A DNA stretch of 64,000 nt from G016756615 sp050958605 (GTDB taxonomy: Bacteria; Pseudomonadota; Alphaproteobacteria; Rhizobiales; Rhizobiaceae), in assembly GCF_050958605.1 (NCBI RefSeq), contig NZ_JBJHDO010000003.1:62001-126000 (forward strand), read 5' to 3'. A model generated the notes under the pieces. The model ran no database searches and was not told the DNA's origin. It was given only the letters and a program-made list of their open reading frames with translations. Both the position numbers and the translations under genes were made by a program. Shown one piece after another: positions 36,326-45,833 of this stretch (positions within the stretch are counted from its first letter, which is position 1; each line of letters opens with the position of its first letter).

Positions 36326-37572
36326 ATCACCAGTCCCGCAATCGTATCGTTGTCGGTGATGTCCTGATAGGCCCAGCCGGTTTCATGGAACCTCTTCGCC
36401 AGGATATCGAAGTTGCGGCGGTCCTTGGTTTCGATCCCGATCAGCACCGAGCCGAAGTTCCTGGCCGACTTCTTCAGATACTCGAACCGGGTGATGTCGT
36501 CTTCCGGGCCTAGCACCTGGAGAAAGTCGCGCAACGCGCCGGGCCGCTGCGGGAAGCGGAACACGAAGTACTTCTTCAGGCCTTCGAAACGCAGCGCGCG
36601 TTCCTTCACGTCCGGTAGGCGCTCGAAATCGAAATTGCCGCCGGAAACGACGAGAACGATCGTCTTGCCCTTGATCTCTTTGCGCGGGAAATCTTTGAGC
36701 GTATCGATGGCCAGCGCTCCGGCCGGTTCGAGCACGACGCCCTCTATATTCAGCATCTCGATCATTGTGGCGCATAGCCGGTTTTCGGGGATCAGCTTCA
36801 CCGAATCGGCCGGGAAATCTTTTAGGTGCCGGAACGGCTCGCGGCCGATCTCCGCCACGGCAGCGCCGTCGACGAAATTGTCCACCTTGGACAGCTTCAC
36901 GCGCCTGCCGACAACGAGGCTCTCCTTGAGGCTCGGCGACCCCGCGGGCTCGGCGAAGACGAATCGCGGCGCGGAGCCACGCTCGCGGAAATAGCGCGTC
37001 ACTCCGGCTGAAAGCCCCCCGCCGCCCACGGGCAGCACCATGATGTCGGGCGTCCGCCCCAATTGCGCGGCAATCTCACGACCGACGGTCGCCTGGCCGT
37101 CGATGATGTCCTTGTGGTCGAACGGGGGCACCATATGCGCGCCCTCGGTCTCGGCGAAGGTCAGCGCAGCGCGATAGCAATCGTCGAAGAAGTCGCCGAT
37201 CAGTCTGATCTCTACGAATTCACCGCCGAAAAGCCGCGTCTTATCGATCTTCTGTTGGGGCGTCGTCACGGGCATGAACACCACGCCCTTTCTGGCGAAG
37301 TGCCGGCAGACGAAGGCGAAACCCTGGGCGTGATTGCCCGCGGAGGCGCACGCGAAGAGCTCCGAGCGCGCTCCGGCACCGAGCGCCTTGCGGAAGAAAT
37401 TGAAGGCACCGCGAATCTTGTAGGAGCGAACCGGGGAAAGGTCCTCGCGTTTCAGGAGGATACGCGCGCCCGTCTTGCGCGACAGGTAATCATTCTCCTG
37501 CAGCGGGGTCTCGGGAAACAGCGCCCGCACCGCCTCCGTCGCTTCATTCACACGTTCTAGGAAATTCGTCAT
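36322..37572 (-). CDS. ilvA: Threonine ammonia-lyase (threonine deaminase)
   Basis: A 416-residue PLP enzyme turning threonine into 2-oxobutyrate, the first step to isoleucine. The PLP lysine is in SPVRSYKIRGAF near residue 52, followed by ASAGNHAQGFAF and the glycine phosphate loop PVGGGGLSAG. The C-terminal 90 residues (FVFRFPQRPGALRDFL...) form one ACT-like regulatory domain, so it is the shorter biosynthetic form, probably feedback-inhibited by isoleucine. It heads a two-gene unit with DUF1697. Confidence 0.93.
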   Translation of the reverse strand: MTNFLERVNEATEAVRALFPETPLQENDYLSRKTGARILLKREDLSPVRSYKIRGAFNFFRKALGAGARSELFACASAGNHAQGFAFVCRHFARKGVVFMPVTTPQQKIDKTRLFGGEFVEIRLIGDFFDDCYRAALTFAETEGAHMVPPFDHKDIIDGQATVGREIAAQLGRTPDIMVLPVGGGGLSAGVTRYFRERGSAPRFVFAEPAGSPSLKESLVVGRRVKLSKVDNFVDGAAVAEIGREPFRHLKDFPADSVKLIPENRLCATMIEMLNIEGVVLEPAGALAIDTLKDFPRKEIKGKTIVLVVSGGNFDFERLPDVKERALRFEGLKKYFVFRFPQRPGALRDFLQVLGPEDDITRFEYLKKSARNFGSVLIGIETKDRRNFDILAKRFHETGWAYQDITDNDTIAGLVI

Positions 37573-37709
37573 CTCTCAAGGTCCATCGGGGATAAACGAC
37601 CTTCCCGATCGTGCCCTCCTTTGCGCTATGGCACATTCGCTTGTATGAAGCCACAGGCTGCCACGCAGCGGCTTGAGTCCGCCATTCGCGACGCCTGGGA
37701 TTGTCGACC

Positions 37710-39167
37710 GTGAACAGAAGTACCATTCGCGCCGCAATCCATGTCGCAGCCGTCTTCGCCATCTATCTTTCCGTCGCCATGCTGATGCCGGCTGTCGCGG
37801 ATCTCTACTTCGGCAATGAGGATTGGACAGTCTTCGCTTTTTCGGCGCTGTTCATGGGCGGACTTGCCATGGCCGTGGCGCTTGCCACACATGGCCGTCC
37901 GCCCCAGGTGACCACGCGTTTCGGCTTTCTGCTCGTGAACCTCCTCTGGTTAACTCTGGCCATCGCCGGTGCCGTGCCCTTCATGATGTCGTCGCTCGAC
38001 ATGAGCATCACCGACGCCTTCTTCGAGTCGGTGTCGGGCATCACGACCACGGGTTCGACGGTGATCAACGGCCTCGACCACGCCCCCCCTGGCATCCTGC
38101 TTTGGCGTTCGCTGCTTTCCTTCATGGGTGGCCTCGGCGTGATCGCGCTCGGCCTTTTCCTGCTGCCATTCCTCAACATCGGCGGCGTGTCGTATTTCAA
38201 GATCGAATCCTCCGACATCGAGGATCGGCCGTTCGAGCGGTTCCAGACCTTCACCATCAGCCTGATCGGCATCTACACGACGCTCGTGGTGGCTTGCGCC
38301 GTCTCCTATGCCACGGCCGGGATGGACGGCTTCCATGCCATCAACCACGCGATGTCTACGGTCGCCACCGGCGGTTTTTCTACGCACGACACGTCCTTCC
38401 TACGCTATTCGGACAACCCGGCGATCCTGTGGACCGGGTCGATCTTCATGTTCATCGGCGGCTTGCCTTTCTCAATCATGATCCTGTTTGCGGTACGCGG
38501 TCGGCTCGATGCGATCCGCGATCCGCAGATTATGGTCTATGCCTGCTATTGCATCGTGTTCGCGTTCGCCGTCGGCATCTATCTGAGGGTCAGCGCGGAT
38601 ATGCCGTTCTTCCAAGCGGTCACGCATTCGACCTTCAACCTGATCTCCATCATCACCACGGCTGGATTCGCGAGCGACGACTACACGCTGTGGGGTTCGT
38701 TCGCCGTGGTCTGCATCTTTGTGGCGACGTTCATGGGGGGCTGCTCGGGATCGACGACGGGTGGCATCAAAGCCTACCGCTTTCTCATTCTTTTCGAACT
38801 CATGATGAACGGCGTGCGCCGTCTCATCTATCCAAGCATGGTGCAACCCGTGCGTTATGGCGACCGGACCGTGGACGAGGACATGCAGCGCGCGGTTGTT
38901 TTGTTCATCGCCTCGTTTTTGGTCCTCTGGGCAATCGCCACCGTGCTCCTTGGGGCAACCGGCCTCGATTTCGTCACGGCGCTCAGCGGAGCCCTCACCT
39001 CGCTCACCAATGTCGGCCCGGGGCTCGGACCGGTCATAGGACCGGTCGGCAACTTCTCGTCGCTGCCGGACGCAGCCAAATGGATATGCTCTGCGGCGAT
39101 GCTTCTCGGGCGCCTCGAAATTCTGGCCGTCCTCGTGATCTTTTCTCCCGCTTTCTGGGGCCGCTAG
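37710..39167 (+). CDS. trkH: TrkH-family potassium uptake channel subunit
   Basis: A 485-residue integral membrane protein with four channel-like M1-P-M2 repeats. The four filter loops can be read as TTTGSTVING, STVATGGFSTHD, IITTAGFASDD and LTNVGPGLGPVIG, each with the key glycine. It imports K+ together with a TrkA-type cytosolic subunit, which is not in the window. GTG 37710 is proposed; a TTG at 37701 is the alternative. Confidence 0.92.
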   Translation: MNRSTIRAAIHVAAVFAIYLSVAMLMPAVADLYFGNEDWTVFAFSALFMGGLAMAVALATHGRPPQVTTRFGFLLVNLLWLTLAIAGAVPFMMSSLDMSITDAFFESVSGITTTGSTVINGLDHAPPGILLWRSLLSFMGGLGVIALGLFLLPFLNIGGVSYFKIESSDIEDRPFERFQTFTISLIGIYTTLVVACAVSYATAGMDGFHAINHAMSTVATGGFSTHDTSFLRYSDNPAILWTGSIFMFIGGLPFSIMILFAVRGRLDAIRDPQIMVYACYCIVFAFAVGIYLRVSADMPFFQAVTHSTFNLISIITTAGFASDDYTLWGSFAVVCIFVATFMGGCSGSTTGGIKAYRFLILFELMMNGVRRLIYPSMVQPVRYGDRTVDEDMQRAVVLFIASFLVLWAIATVLLGATGLDFVTALSGALTSLTNVGPGLGPVIGPVGNFSSLPDAAKWICSAAMLLGRLEILAVLVIFSPAFWGR

Positions 39168-39197
39168 CCGGATGGACCGGGACCAACTTTGCCTGTA

Positions 39198-40403
39198 ATG
39201 CGACAAAAACAGCAACAGACGGCCTCGTTCCAAATCTTGTTCCCGCCAGTTAGAGTTTTCCAGCCGATCGTCGCAGTCATGTTCATCCTCGCGCTTTCCG
39301 GCTGCGGCGGCGGACGAACGCATCAGTTGGTCGGCCAAACCATCGCTCCCGTAGCCGCGGCGAAGATCGCAGGTAGCCATGAGATTTTCGTCGCGACGTC
39401 TCGGGCCAAGGCCGCCGACCCGCGAGAAGTCTATTCAGGCGACCGTTCGAAGGAACTCGGCCTCGCCCGGGTCGACATCACCGTTCCGGCAATCCATAAG
39501 ACCGGAGCGGTGGAACGGCCGGTCGGCAGGCAGACGGACCCGGCGAAATATTTCACCGCCACACGCGTCGCGGCTTATCGCGACGAGGAAGCCTTTTCGC
39601 GGGCGCTGCGCGCCGACATAGCGCGCCGCGGCGGCCGAGCCATGGTGTTCATCCACGGCTACAACACGGCCTTCGACGATGCCGTCTATCGGATCACGCA
39701 GATCGTCCACGATTCCGGCTACAAGGGCACGCCCGTCTTGTTCACCTGGGCATCGGCCGGCCGCACGGTCGATTACGTCTATGACAACAACAGCGCGACC
39801 GCCGCGCGCGACAGGCTCGAAGACACGCTTCGGCTTGTCGCCCGTTCGGGCGCCAAGCGCGTCGATATCGTCGCGCATTCGATGGGCAATTGGGTGACCG
39901 TCGAGGCGTTGCGCCAGCTTGCCATGACGGGCGACCGGGATCTCGACGGCAAGATGGGAGACGTCGTCCTCGCCTCGCCGGATATCGACGTCGACGTGTT
40001 CAAGACCCAGATGGGCCGTTACGGTGTGCCGAACAAACCTTTCGTGGTGCTGACGTCCAAGAACGATCGCGCTCTCAGTATTTCGGGCCTGATCGCAGGC
40101 CAGCGGCCACGCCTTGGCGACTACACCGACGCGGCCGACATTGCCCAGTACGGCGTCGTCGTTGCCGATGTGAGCACGCTGTCCGCAGGCGACAGATTGA
40201 ACCATGCCAAGTTCGCCGACAATCCGGTTTTGGTGAAATTGCTGGGCGAAAGGCTCCAAAGCGACGATTTCGGTCTGAACGAAAGCGACATCACCAACCG
40301 CATCGGGTCCCTCACGCGAGGGATCGGCCAGACCATCACCTCGGCTGCCGAGATCGTCATAACCACGCCGTTCGAAGTGATGCGGGTTGCCGTCGGCCAG
40401 TAG
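39198..40403 (+). CDS. DUF900 alpha/beta hydrolase, predicted lipoprotein
   Basis: A 401-residue protein. An N-terminal hydrophobic stretch ends in LALSGC, so it is probably lipidated and periplasmic-facing. The hydrolase core has MVFIHGYNTAFDDAVYR (oxyanion region) and the nucleophile elbow VDIVAHSMGNW, matching the DUF900 esterase-like family. The start could be the TTG at 39189. It follows trkH by 30 bp and may be cotranscribed. Substrate unknown. Confidence 0.84.
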   Translation: MRQKQQQTASFQILFPPVRVFQPIVAVMFILALSGCGGGRTHQLVGQTIAPVAAAKIAGSHEIFVATSRAKAADPREVYSGDRSKELGLARVDITVPAIHKTGAVERPVGRQTDPAKYFTATRVAAYRDEEAFSRALRADIARRGGRAMVFIHGYNTAFDDAVYRITQIVHDSGYKGTPVLFTWASAGRTVDYVYDNNSATAARDRLEDTLRLVARSGAKRVDIVAHSMGNWVTVEALRQLAMTGDRDLDGKMGDVVLASPDIDVDVFKTQMGRYGVPNKPFVVLTSKNDRALSISGLIAGQRPRLGDYTDAADIAQYGVVVADVSTLSAGDRLNHAKFADNPVLVKLLGERLQSDDFGLNESDITNRIGSLTRGIGQTITSAAEIVITTPFEVMRVAVGQ

Positions 40404-40423
40404 GAGGCGAACCGCCCCCCAAA

Positions 40424-40481
40424 GCATGTTGTCGTCTTGCACGTCGTTTACCCAAACCGCTGCACACGTTTGGGCGACATG
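40424..40481. repeat. Short palindromic element between convergent genes
   Basis: Nested inverted repeat: inner CCCAAAC (40451-40457) and GTTTGGG (40468-40474) enclose CGCTGCACAC, with outer CATGTTGTCG (40425-40434) against CGACATG (40475-40481). The CCGCTGCACAC core is, from memory, frequent in dispersed rhizobial palindromes. It lies between the hydrolase and adenine deaminase stops and may also end transcription. Confidence 0.6.
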
Positions 40482-40491
40482 AATTGGTCCT

Positions 40492-42309
40492 TCAGACGAA
40501 CAGATCGACCTTCTCGAATTTGGTGACGTCAATGATCCCGACGTCGGAAATGCGCAACTCGGGAATCACCACCAACGCCAGCAGCGAGTGCTGCATGTAG
40601 GCGTTGTTCAGGCTGCAACCCATCTTGCGCATGGCTTCGGCAAGCTTCTCGGCCTTGGCCGCGACGATCTCGGCGCGTTCGTCCGACATCAACCCGGCGA
40701 TCGGCATCTCGACGAGCGCGACCTCCTTGCCCTTCGAGAACAGAACCACGCCGCCGCCGATCTGGCCGAGGCGGTTGGCTGCAAGCGCCATGTCCTGCTT
40801 GTTCGTGCCGACGAGGATCATATGGTGGGAATCATGCGCCACGGTCGAGGCCATCGCGCAATCCTCCATGTAGCCGAAGCCGGAAACGAAGCCGTTGACC
40901 ACCTGGCCCGTGCCGCGATGGCGCTCGACGAGCGCGATCTGGCAGACATCGTTGCGGCGATCCATGGCCACCAGTCCGTCCTCTACGGGAAGATCGGCTT
41001 CCAACGCCCGTGTCGGCGCCTGGTTCTCGATCACGCCGATGACACGTACCCTGACTTCATTGGCCCCCTTCGGCGCCTCGATGTCGAAGTCGGCAGCCTT
41101 GAGCTTGCGCCCGAGCTTGACAGTGTTCCTGGCACTCCTCGGATAATCGTACGGTTCGATCCCGACATCGAGTTTGCCATGCCTGGCCAGCCGCACGCCC
41201 CTGCCATAGACCTCGTCGACCACTAGCGCGGGCAGATCGGAAACGATCAGGAAATCGGCGAGCCGGCCCGGCGCAATGGAGCCGATCTCGCGGTCGAGCC
41301 GGAAATGCTGTGCGGTGTTGATCGTCGCCATCTGGATCGCCGTCACCGGATTCAGGCCTTGCGCGATGGCGTGACGGACGACCCTGTCCATATGCCCGTC
41401 GTTGATCAGCGTGCCCGAGTGACTGTCGTCGGTGCAGAGGATGAAATTGCGCGGGTCGATGCCATCTTCCGTCACGGCCTTGATCTGGGCCGCCACGTCG
41501 TACCAGGCCGAGCCCAGCCTCAGCATCGCCTTCATGCCCTGGCGTACGCGGGCCACCGCATCCTCGGCCCGCGTGCCTTCGTGATCGTCCTCAGGCCCGC
41601 CGGCGACGTAGCCGTGGAAAGGCAGGCCCAGGTCGGGCGAGGCATAATGCCCGCCGATGGTCTTGCCGGCCTTCACCGTCGCAGCGATCTCGCCAGCCAT
41701 GATCGGGTCATTCGCCGCGACGCCGGGAAAATTCATCACTTCGCCGAGCCCGACGATATTCGACCACGTCATCGCCTCGGCAACGTCCGCGACGGTCAGC
41801 GCCGCGCCGGCATTCTCGAGACCTGGCGCCGACGGCACGCAGGAAGGCATCTGCACATGCACGTTGATGGGCATGGCCATCGCCTCGTCATGCATCAGCC
41901 GCACGCCACCGAGACCCAGCACATTGGCGATCTCGTGCGGATCGATGAACATCGAGGTGGTGCCATGCGGAATGACGGCCCGGCAGAACTCGGTCACCGT
42001 CACCATACCGCTCTCGACATGCATATGGGCGTCGCAGAGCCCGGGCACGAGATAGCGCCCGGCGGCGTCGACCACTTTCGTGCCTTTGCCGATCGCGTGG
42101 CTGGCATCCGGTCCACAAAAGGCGAAGCGCCCAGCCACGATGGCCAGGTCGGTGGCGGCGATGATCTCGCCCGAATAGACGTTGACCCAGCGGCCGTTGC
42201 GCACGACGAGATCGGCAGGCTTGCGGCCCATCGCGACATCGACAAGCAATGGCGCGACCTCCGTCCAAGATCGGGGATTGGAGCGTTTCGGTGTCGGCTT
42301 CCGCGCCAT
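40492..42309 (-). CDS. ade: Adenine deaminase
   Basis: A 605-residue amidohydrolase deaminating adenine to hypoxanthine for purine salvage. Metal motif PGLCDAHMHVESGMVT is near residue 93, IDPHEIANVLG near 123, and TDDSHSGTLINDGHMD near 296; the C-terminal domain has VAHDSHHMILVG. The start MARKPTPKRSN at 42309 has AGGAGA 5 nt upstream and excludes a longer frame. It is monocistronic and divergent from dctB. Confidence 0.94.
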   Translation of the reverse strand: MARKPTPKRSNPRSWTEVAPLLVDVAMGRKPADLVVRNGRWVNVYSGEIIAATDLAIVAGRFAFCGPDASHAIGKGTKVVDAAGRYLVPGLCDAHMHVESGMVTVTEFCRAVIPHGTTSMFIDPHEIANVLGLGGVRLMHDEAMAMPINVHVQMPSCVPSAPGLENAGAALTVADVAEAMTWSNIVGLGEVMNFPGVAANDPIMAGEIAATVKAGKTIGGHYASPDLGLPFHGYVAGGPEDDHEGTRAEDAVARVRQGMKAMLRLGSAWYDVAAQIKAVTEDGIDPRNFILCTDDSHSGTLINDGHMDRVVRHAIAQGLNPVTAIQMATINTAQHFRLDREIGSIAPGRLADFLIVSDLPALVVDEVYGRGVRLARHGKLDVGIEPYDYPRSARNTVKLGRKLKAADFDIEAPKGANEVRVRVIGVIENQAPTRALEADLPVEDGLVAMDRRNDVCQIALVERHRGTGQVVNGFVSGFGYMEDCAMASTVAHDSHHMILVGTNKQDMALAANRLGQIGGGVVLFSKGKEVALVEMPIAGLMSDERAEIVAAKAEKLAEAMRKMGCSLNNAYMQHSLLALVVIPELRISDVGIIDVTKFEKVDLFV

Positions 42310-42422
42310 GGGATTCTCCTGTTTGACGCGAATGTGCCAAGCCGCGCGCCCGTTGACCAGCCGCATTGCCGCAAGCCTCGCACTCGGTGTAGTGATCTGT
42401 CAAAGCAAGGATAAATCACCCA

Positions 42423-44267
42423 ATGAACCGGCCGCCCCTTCCGCGCCGAAGATTCTGGGCCGTCTTGGCATTGTTGTTTGCCGCGCTGGCCGTGGCGGTT
42501 CTGGTCGGTCGTCTGGCGACGCGCTCGGCACTGGAGCAGGCGTCCGGACGGGGACAGACGACCTTGCGGCTGGCGGTCGCGGCGCTGCGCGGGCACATGA
42601 ACCGCTTCGAGCCGTTGCCGGCCCTGATCGCCGATCATGACGACATCCAGGAACTCGTCTCCGATCCAGGGAATTCGGAGTTGCAGGCGCGCGGCAATGC
42701 CTATCTGGAGGAGATCAACGCCCTTCTCAAATCGTCGGACATCTATGTGATGCTGACGGACGGCATCACCATCGCCTCCAGCAATCACGACGGGCCGATC
42801 AGCTTCATCGGCGAAAATTTTTCCTACCGGCCCTATTTCCAGCAGGCCATGGAAGGAAGGCAGGGTCGTTTCTTCGCTCTCGGCACGACATCGCTGAAGC
42901 GCGGCTACTATTTCTCCGCTCCGATCCGCGTCGATGGGATCATCCGGGGCGTCGTCGCCTTCAAGGTCGATATCGAAGGCATCGAGTCGTCATGGGTGGG
43001 CGCCGACCACGAGATTTTCGTTTCCGATCCGGAAGGCATCATCTTCATGACCGGCAGGCCCGAATGGCTCTATTCAGGCATCCAGAAGCTTACGTCGGAA
43101 AGGCTTGCGCGTACTCAGGTCTCCCGTCGCTACGCGGACGCGGTTTTGCGCGAGCTCCCGATCACCGCTTCGACCTCCATCGACGGACACAGGCTGATGA
43201 GCATCGCCTCTCCCACGGGCGGGAAAGAATATCTCGTGCAAGCGGAGGCTATGCCCGAGGCCGGCTGGACGGTGCATGTGCTGCTCGATACGGCATCGGC
43301 CCGGAGCCAGGCTTTCACGGCAGTCGCCGCCGCACTGCTGCTGCTCGGCCTGGCGACGCTGGCCGGCGCCATCGTCCTCCAACGGCGTGCCCGGCTCGCC
43401 GAGCGCATGGAGTTGCAACGCACGGCTAGGGCGGAACTGGAACGGCGCGTCGAGGAGCGTACGGCAGACCTCGCGCTGGTCAACCGGCAACTGGAGAGCG
43501 AGGTCGCAGAGCGGCGCGCAACGGAGAAGCAGCTTCGGCGAACTCAGGGGGATCTGATCCAGGCAGGCAAGCTCGCCGCGCTCGGGCAGATGTCGGCAGC
43601 CTTGTCGCACGAGTTCAACCAGCCGCTCGCTGCCGTGAAGACTTATGCCGACAACGCCGCCGTGCTGATCGACAGAGGCAGGTCAGCCGAAGCAAGAGAC
43701 AATCTCCAGCGCATTTCGGGTCTCACCGACCGCATGGCTTCCCTCGGCCGGCATCTGCGCAATTTCGCGCGCAAGCCCAACGAGAAGCTCGGCGCCGTGC
43801 CGCTCGACGAAGTCGTGAGGGACACGCTCGAAATCGTCTCCGCACGGCTCAAAGCGGCGAACGCCACGCTGATCGTTGATCTCGGACCCACGCCGCCGAT
43901 CATACGGGCAGGATCGGTGCGCCTGCAGCAAGTCCTGGTGAATATCATCTCCAATGCCGCGGATGCCGTCGAAGGCCGCGACAACCGCACAGTCGAGCTC
44001 AGCGCGCGCCATGCAGGCGGCAAAATCCTCATCCAGGTCCGAGATCATGGTCCGGGCGTTCCGGCGGCCATCGCCGAGCGAATATTCGATCCCTTCTTCA
44101 CGACGAAAGGCGTGGGCAAGGGGCTGGGCCTCGGCCTGTCGATTTCCTACAACATCGTCAAGGATTTCGGCGGTAGCCTTTCCGCCGGCAACCATCCGGA
44201 TGGCGGCGCCGTCTTCACCATTGAGCTCGAACAGGGAAAAATGCCCGTCCGTGAGGCAGCCGAATGA
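42423..44267 (+). CDS. dctB: DctB-type C4-dicarboxylate sensor histidine kinase
   Basis: A 614-residue membrane kinase. A first helix (about 9-31) and a second (about 293-313) bracket a periplasmic double PDC/Cache sensor. A coiled coil (about 325-375) leads to the HisKA box ALSHEFNQPLAAVKTY with His395, and the ATPase motifs NIISNAADAVEG (N box), DHGPGVP (G1) and GKGLGLGLSIS (G2). DctB family members sense succinate, malate or fumarate. The stop overlaps the response regulator start (ATGA). Proximity to tctCBA suggests a tricarboxylate-type ligand here. Confidence 0.92.
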   Translation: MNRPPLPRRRFWAVLALLFAALAVAVLVGRLATRSALEQASGRGQTTLRLAVAALRGHMNRFEPLPALIADHDDIQELVSDPGNSELQARGNAYLEEINALLKSSDIYVMLTDGITIASSNHDGPISFIGENFSYRPYFQQAMEGRQGRFFALGTTSLKRGYYFSAPIRVDGIIRGVVAFKVDIEGIESSWVGADHEIFVSDPEGIIFMTGRPEWLYSGIQKLTSERLARTQVSRRYADAVLRELPITASTSIDGHRLMSIASPTGGKEYLVQAEAMPEAGWTVHVLLDTASARSQAFTAVAAALLLLGLATLAGAIVLQRRARLAERMELQRTARAELERRVEERTADLALVNRQLESEVAERRATEKQLRRTQGDLIQAGKLAALGQMSAALSHEFNQPLAAVKTYADNAAVLIDRGRSAEARDNLQRISGLTDRMASLGRHLRNFARKPNEKLGAVPLDEVVRDTLEIVSARLKAANATLIVDLGPTPPIIRAGSVRLQQVLVNIISNAADAVEGRDNRTVELSARHAGGKILIQVRDHGPGVPAAIAERIFDPFFTTKGVGKGLGLGLSISYNIVKDFGGSLSAGNHPDGGAVFTIELEQGKMPVREAAE

Positions 44268-45598
44268 AGCCCGTCATACTTCTTGTCGACGACGAGGAGG
44301 AATTGCGGCGCTCATCGAGCCAAGCCCTGGACCTGGCCGGCTTCGAGGTGCGTGGCTTCGCCTCGGCGGAACCCGTCTTGGACATTGTCGGCTACGGCTT
44401 CAACGGCATCGTGATCACAGACATCCGCATGCCTGGGATGGACGGAATGACGCTGATGGGCCGCATCCGCGACATAGATCCCGACATCCCGGTGCTGCTC
44501 GTTACCGGTCATGCCGACGTGCAACTCGCGGTGAAGGCGATGCGGGAAGGCGCTTACGACTTCCTCGAGAAGCCGTTCAACGCACAGCATCTTGCCGATA
44601 TCGCCGCTCGCGCCCTCGACCGGCGCCAATTGGTGATGGAAAATCGCCGATTGCGCGCCGCGGCGGGCAAACGCGACGATGTCGAGGCCCGCCTGCCCGG
44701 CCGCACGCCGGCGATGGTGGACCTTCGCTACCGGCTTCGCGCGATAGCGGCGACGGACGCCGACCTCCTCATCATCGGCGACACTGGCACAGGCAAGGAA
44801 GTGGCAGCGCGTGCGCTCCACGACATCAGTTCCCGCGCCGCGAAGCCGTTCGTCGCCATCAACTGCGCCGCCCTGCCCGCCACTCTCATCGAAAGCGAGC
44901 TGTTCGGGCACGAGGCGGGGGCGTTTCCAGGAGCTCTGCGCGCCCGCTTCGGCAAATTCGAGCATGCGCGCGGCGGCACGATCCTGCTCGATGAGATCGG
45001 CTCGATGCCCCTCGACCTGCAAGCCAGGCTGCTTCGGGTCATCGACGAGCGAGTGATTACGCGCCTCGGCTCCAACGAGGCCGTACCCCTCGACGTGCGC
45101 TTTATCGCCACCAGCAAGGCGGATCTCGACTCGGACGTGGCGGCCGGACAGTTCCGCGCCGACCTTCTCTATCGCCTCAACATGGTGACGTTGCGCATGC
45201 CCTCTCTTGCCGCGCGGCGCGAGGACGTGCCGCTCCTTTTCCTGCAACTCGTCAACGAGGCCGCCGCTCGCTATCGCCGCGACGCCGTGGATGTGCCCCA
45301 GGCGCTTATCGCCGAAATCGCGCGTCGTGAATGGCCGGGCAACGTGCGCGAATTGCGAAATGCCGCCGATCGCTTCGTCCTCGGCCTCGAGCCAGACGGA
45401 GACTGGGCGCGCAGCGCAGCCGCGGCCACGCTGGCCGACCGCGTCGCGGATTTCGAGAAGAGCATCATCGCGGGAGCGCTGCTCGCCCACCGCGGCAGCC
45501 TGAAGCTCGTCTACGAGTCCCTCAGCATCTCCCGCAAGACCCTCTACGAAAAGATGCAGAAATACGGGCTTGCCAAGGACAATGCGCGGAATCCCTGA
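44264..45598 (+). CDS. dctD: DctD-type sigma-54 response regulator
   Basis: A 444-residue NtrC-class activator: receiver with phospho-acceptor Asp53 (VITDIRMPGMDG), AAA+ domain with Walker A GDTGTGKE near 172 and Walker B ILLDEIG, and a C-terminal Fis helix-turn-helix (SISRKTLYEKMQKYGL). The sigma-54 contact loop, normally GAFTGA, reads GAFPGA at 219-224. It is cotranscribed with dctB. The next gene downstream on the strand is tctC, a plausible target. Confidence 0.92.
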   Translation: MKPVILLVDDEEELRRSSSQALDLAGFEVRGFASAEPVLDIVGYGFNGIVITDIRMPGMDGMTLMGRIRDIDPDIPVLLVTGHADVQLAVKAMREGAYDFLEKPFNAQHLADIAARALDRRQLVMENRRLRAAAGKRDDVEARLPGRTPAMVDLRYRLRAIAATDADLLIIGDTGTGKEVAARALHDISSRAAKPFVAINCAALPATLIESELFGHEAGAFPGALRARFGKFEHARGGTILLDEIGSMPLDLQARLLRVIDERVITRLGSNEAVPLDVRFIATSKADLDSDVAAGQFRADLLYRLNMVTLRMPSLAARREDVPLLFLQLVNEAAARYRRDAVDVPQALIAEIARREWPGNVRELRNAADRFVLGLEPDGDWARSAAAATLADRVADFEKSIIAGALLAHRGSLKLVYESLSISRKTLYEKMQKYGLAKDNARNP

Positions 45599-45833
45599 AC
45601 GCAGCAATGCTGGGGTTCGGCCGGCGTCGGCAAATGGGGGGAAATCCACACACGTTCGATCGCCAATGTTACCTTTTCCACCCATCGCCGAGGGAAAGCT
45701 TGGCCGGCAGAACCGTCGGCAGGCATTGAGCGTTGCATCGAAGCCGCTACATTGCCCTCATGAGCCGCTATCAAGGCCGGGGTTCGGGAGGATCTCGCGC
45801 ACCGGGCTGGCCAACCTATTTGGGAGGAAACCG

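Noticed and set aside
45722..45737. A sigma-54-like promoter before tctC: GG at 45722 and TTGCA at 45733.
   Set aside because: The GG-GC spacer is 11 bases; sigma-54 promoters need 10. Mentioned because DctD is adjacent, but not strong enough to list.
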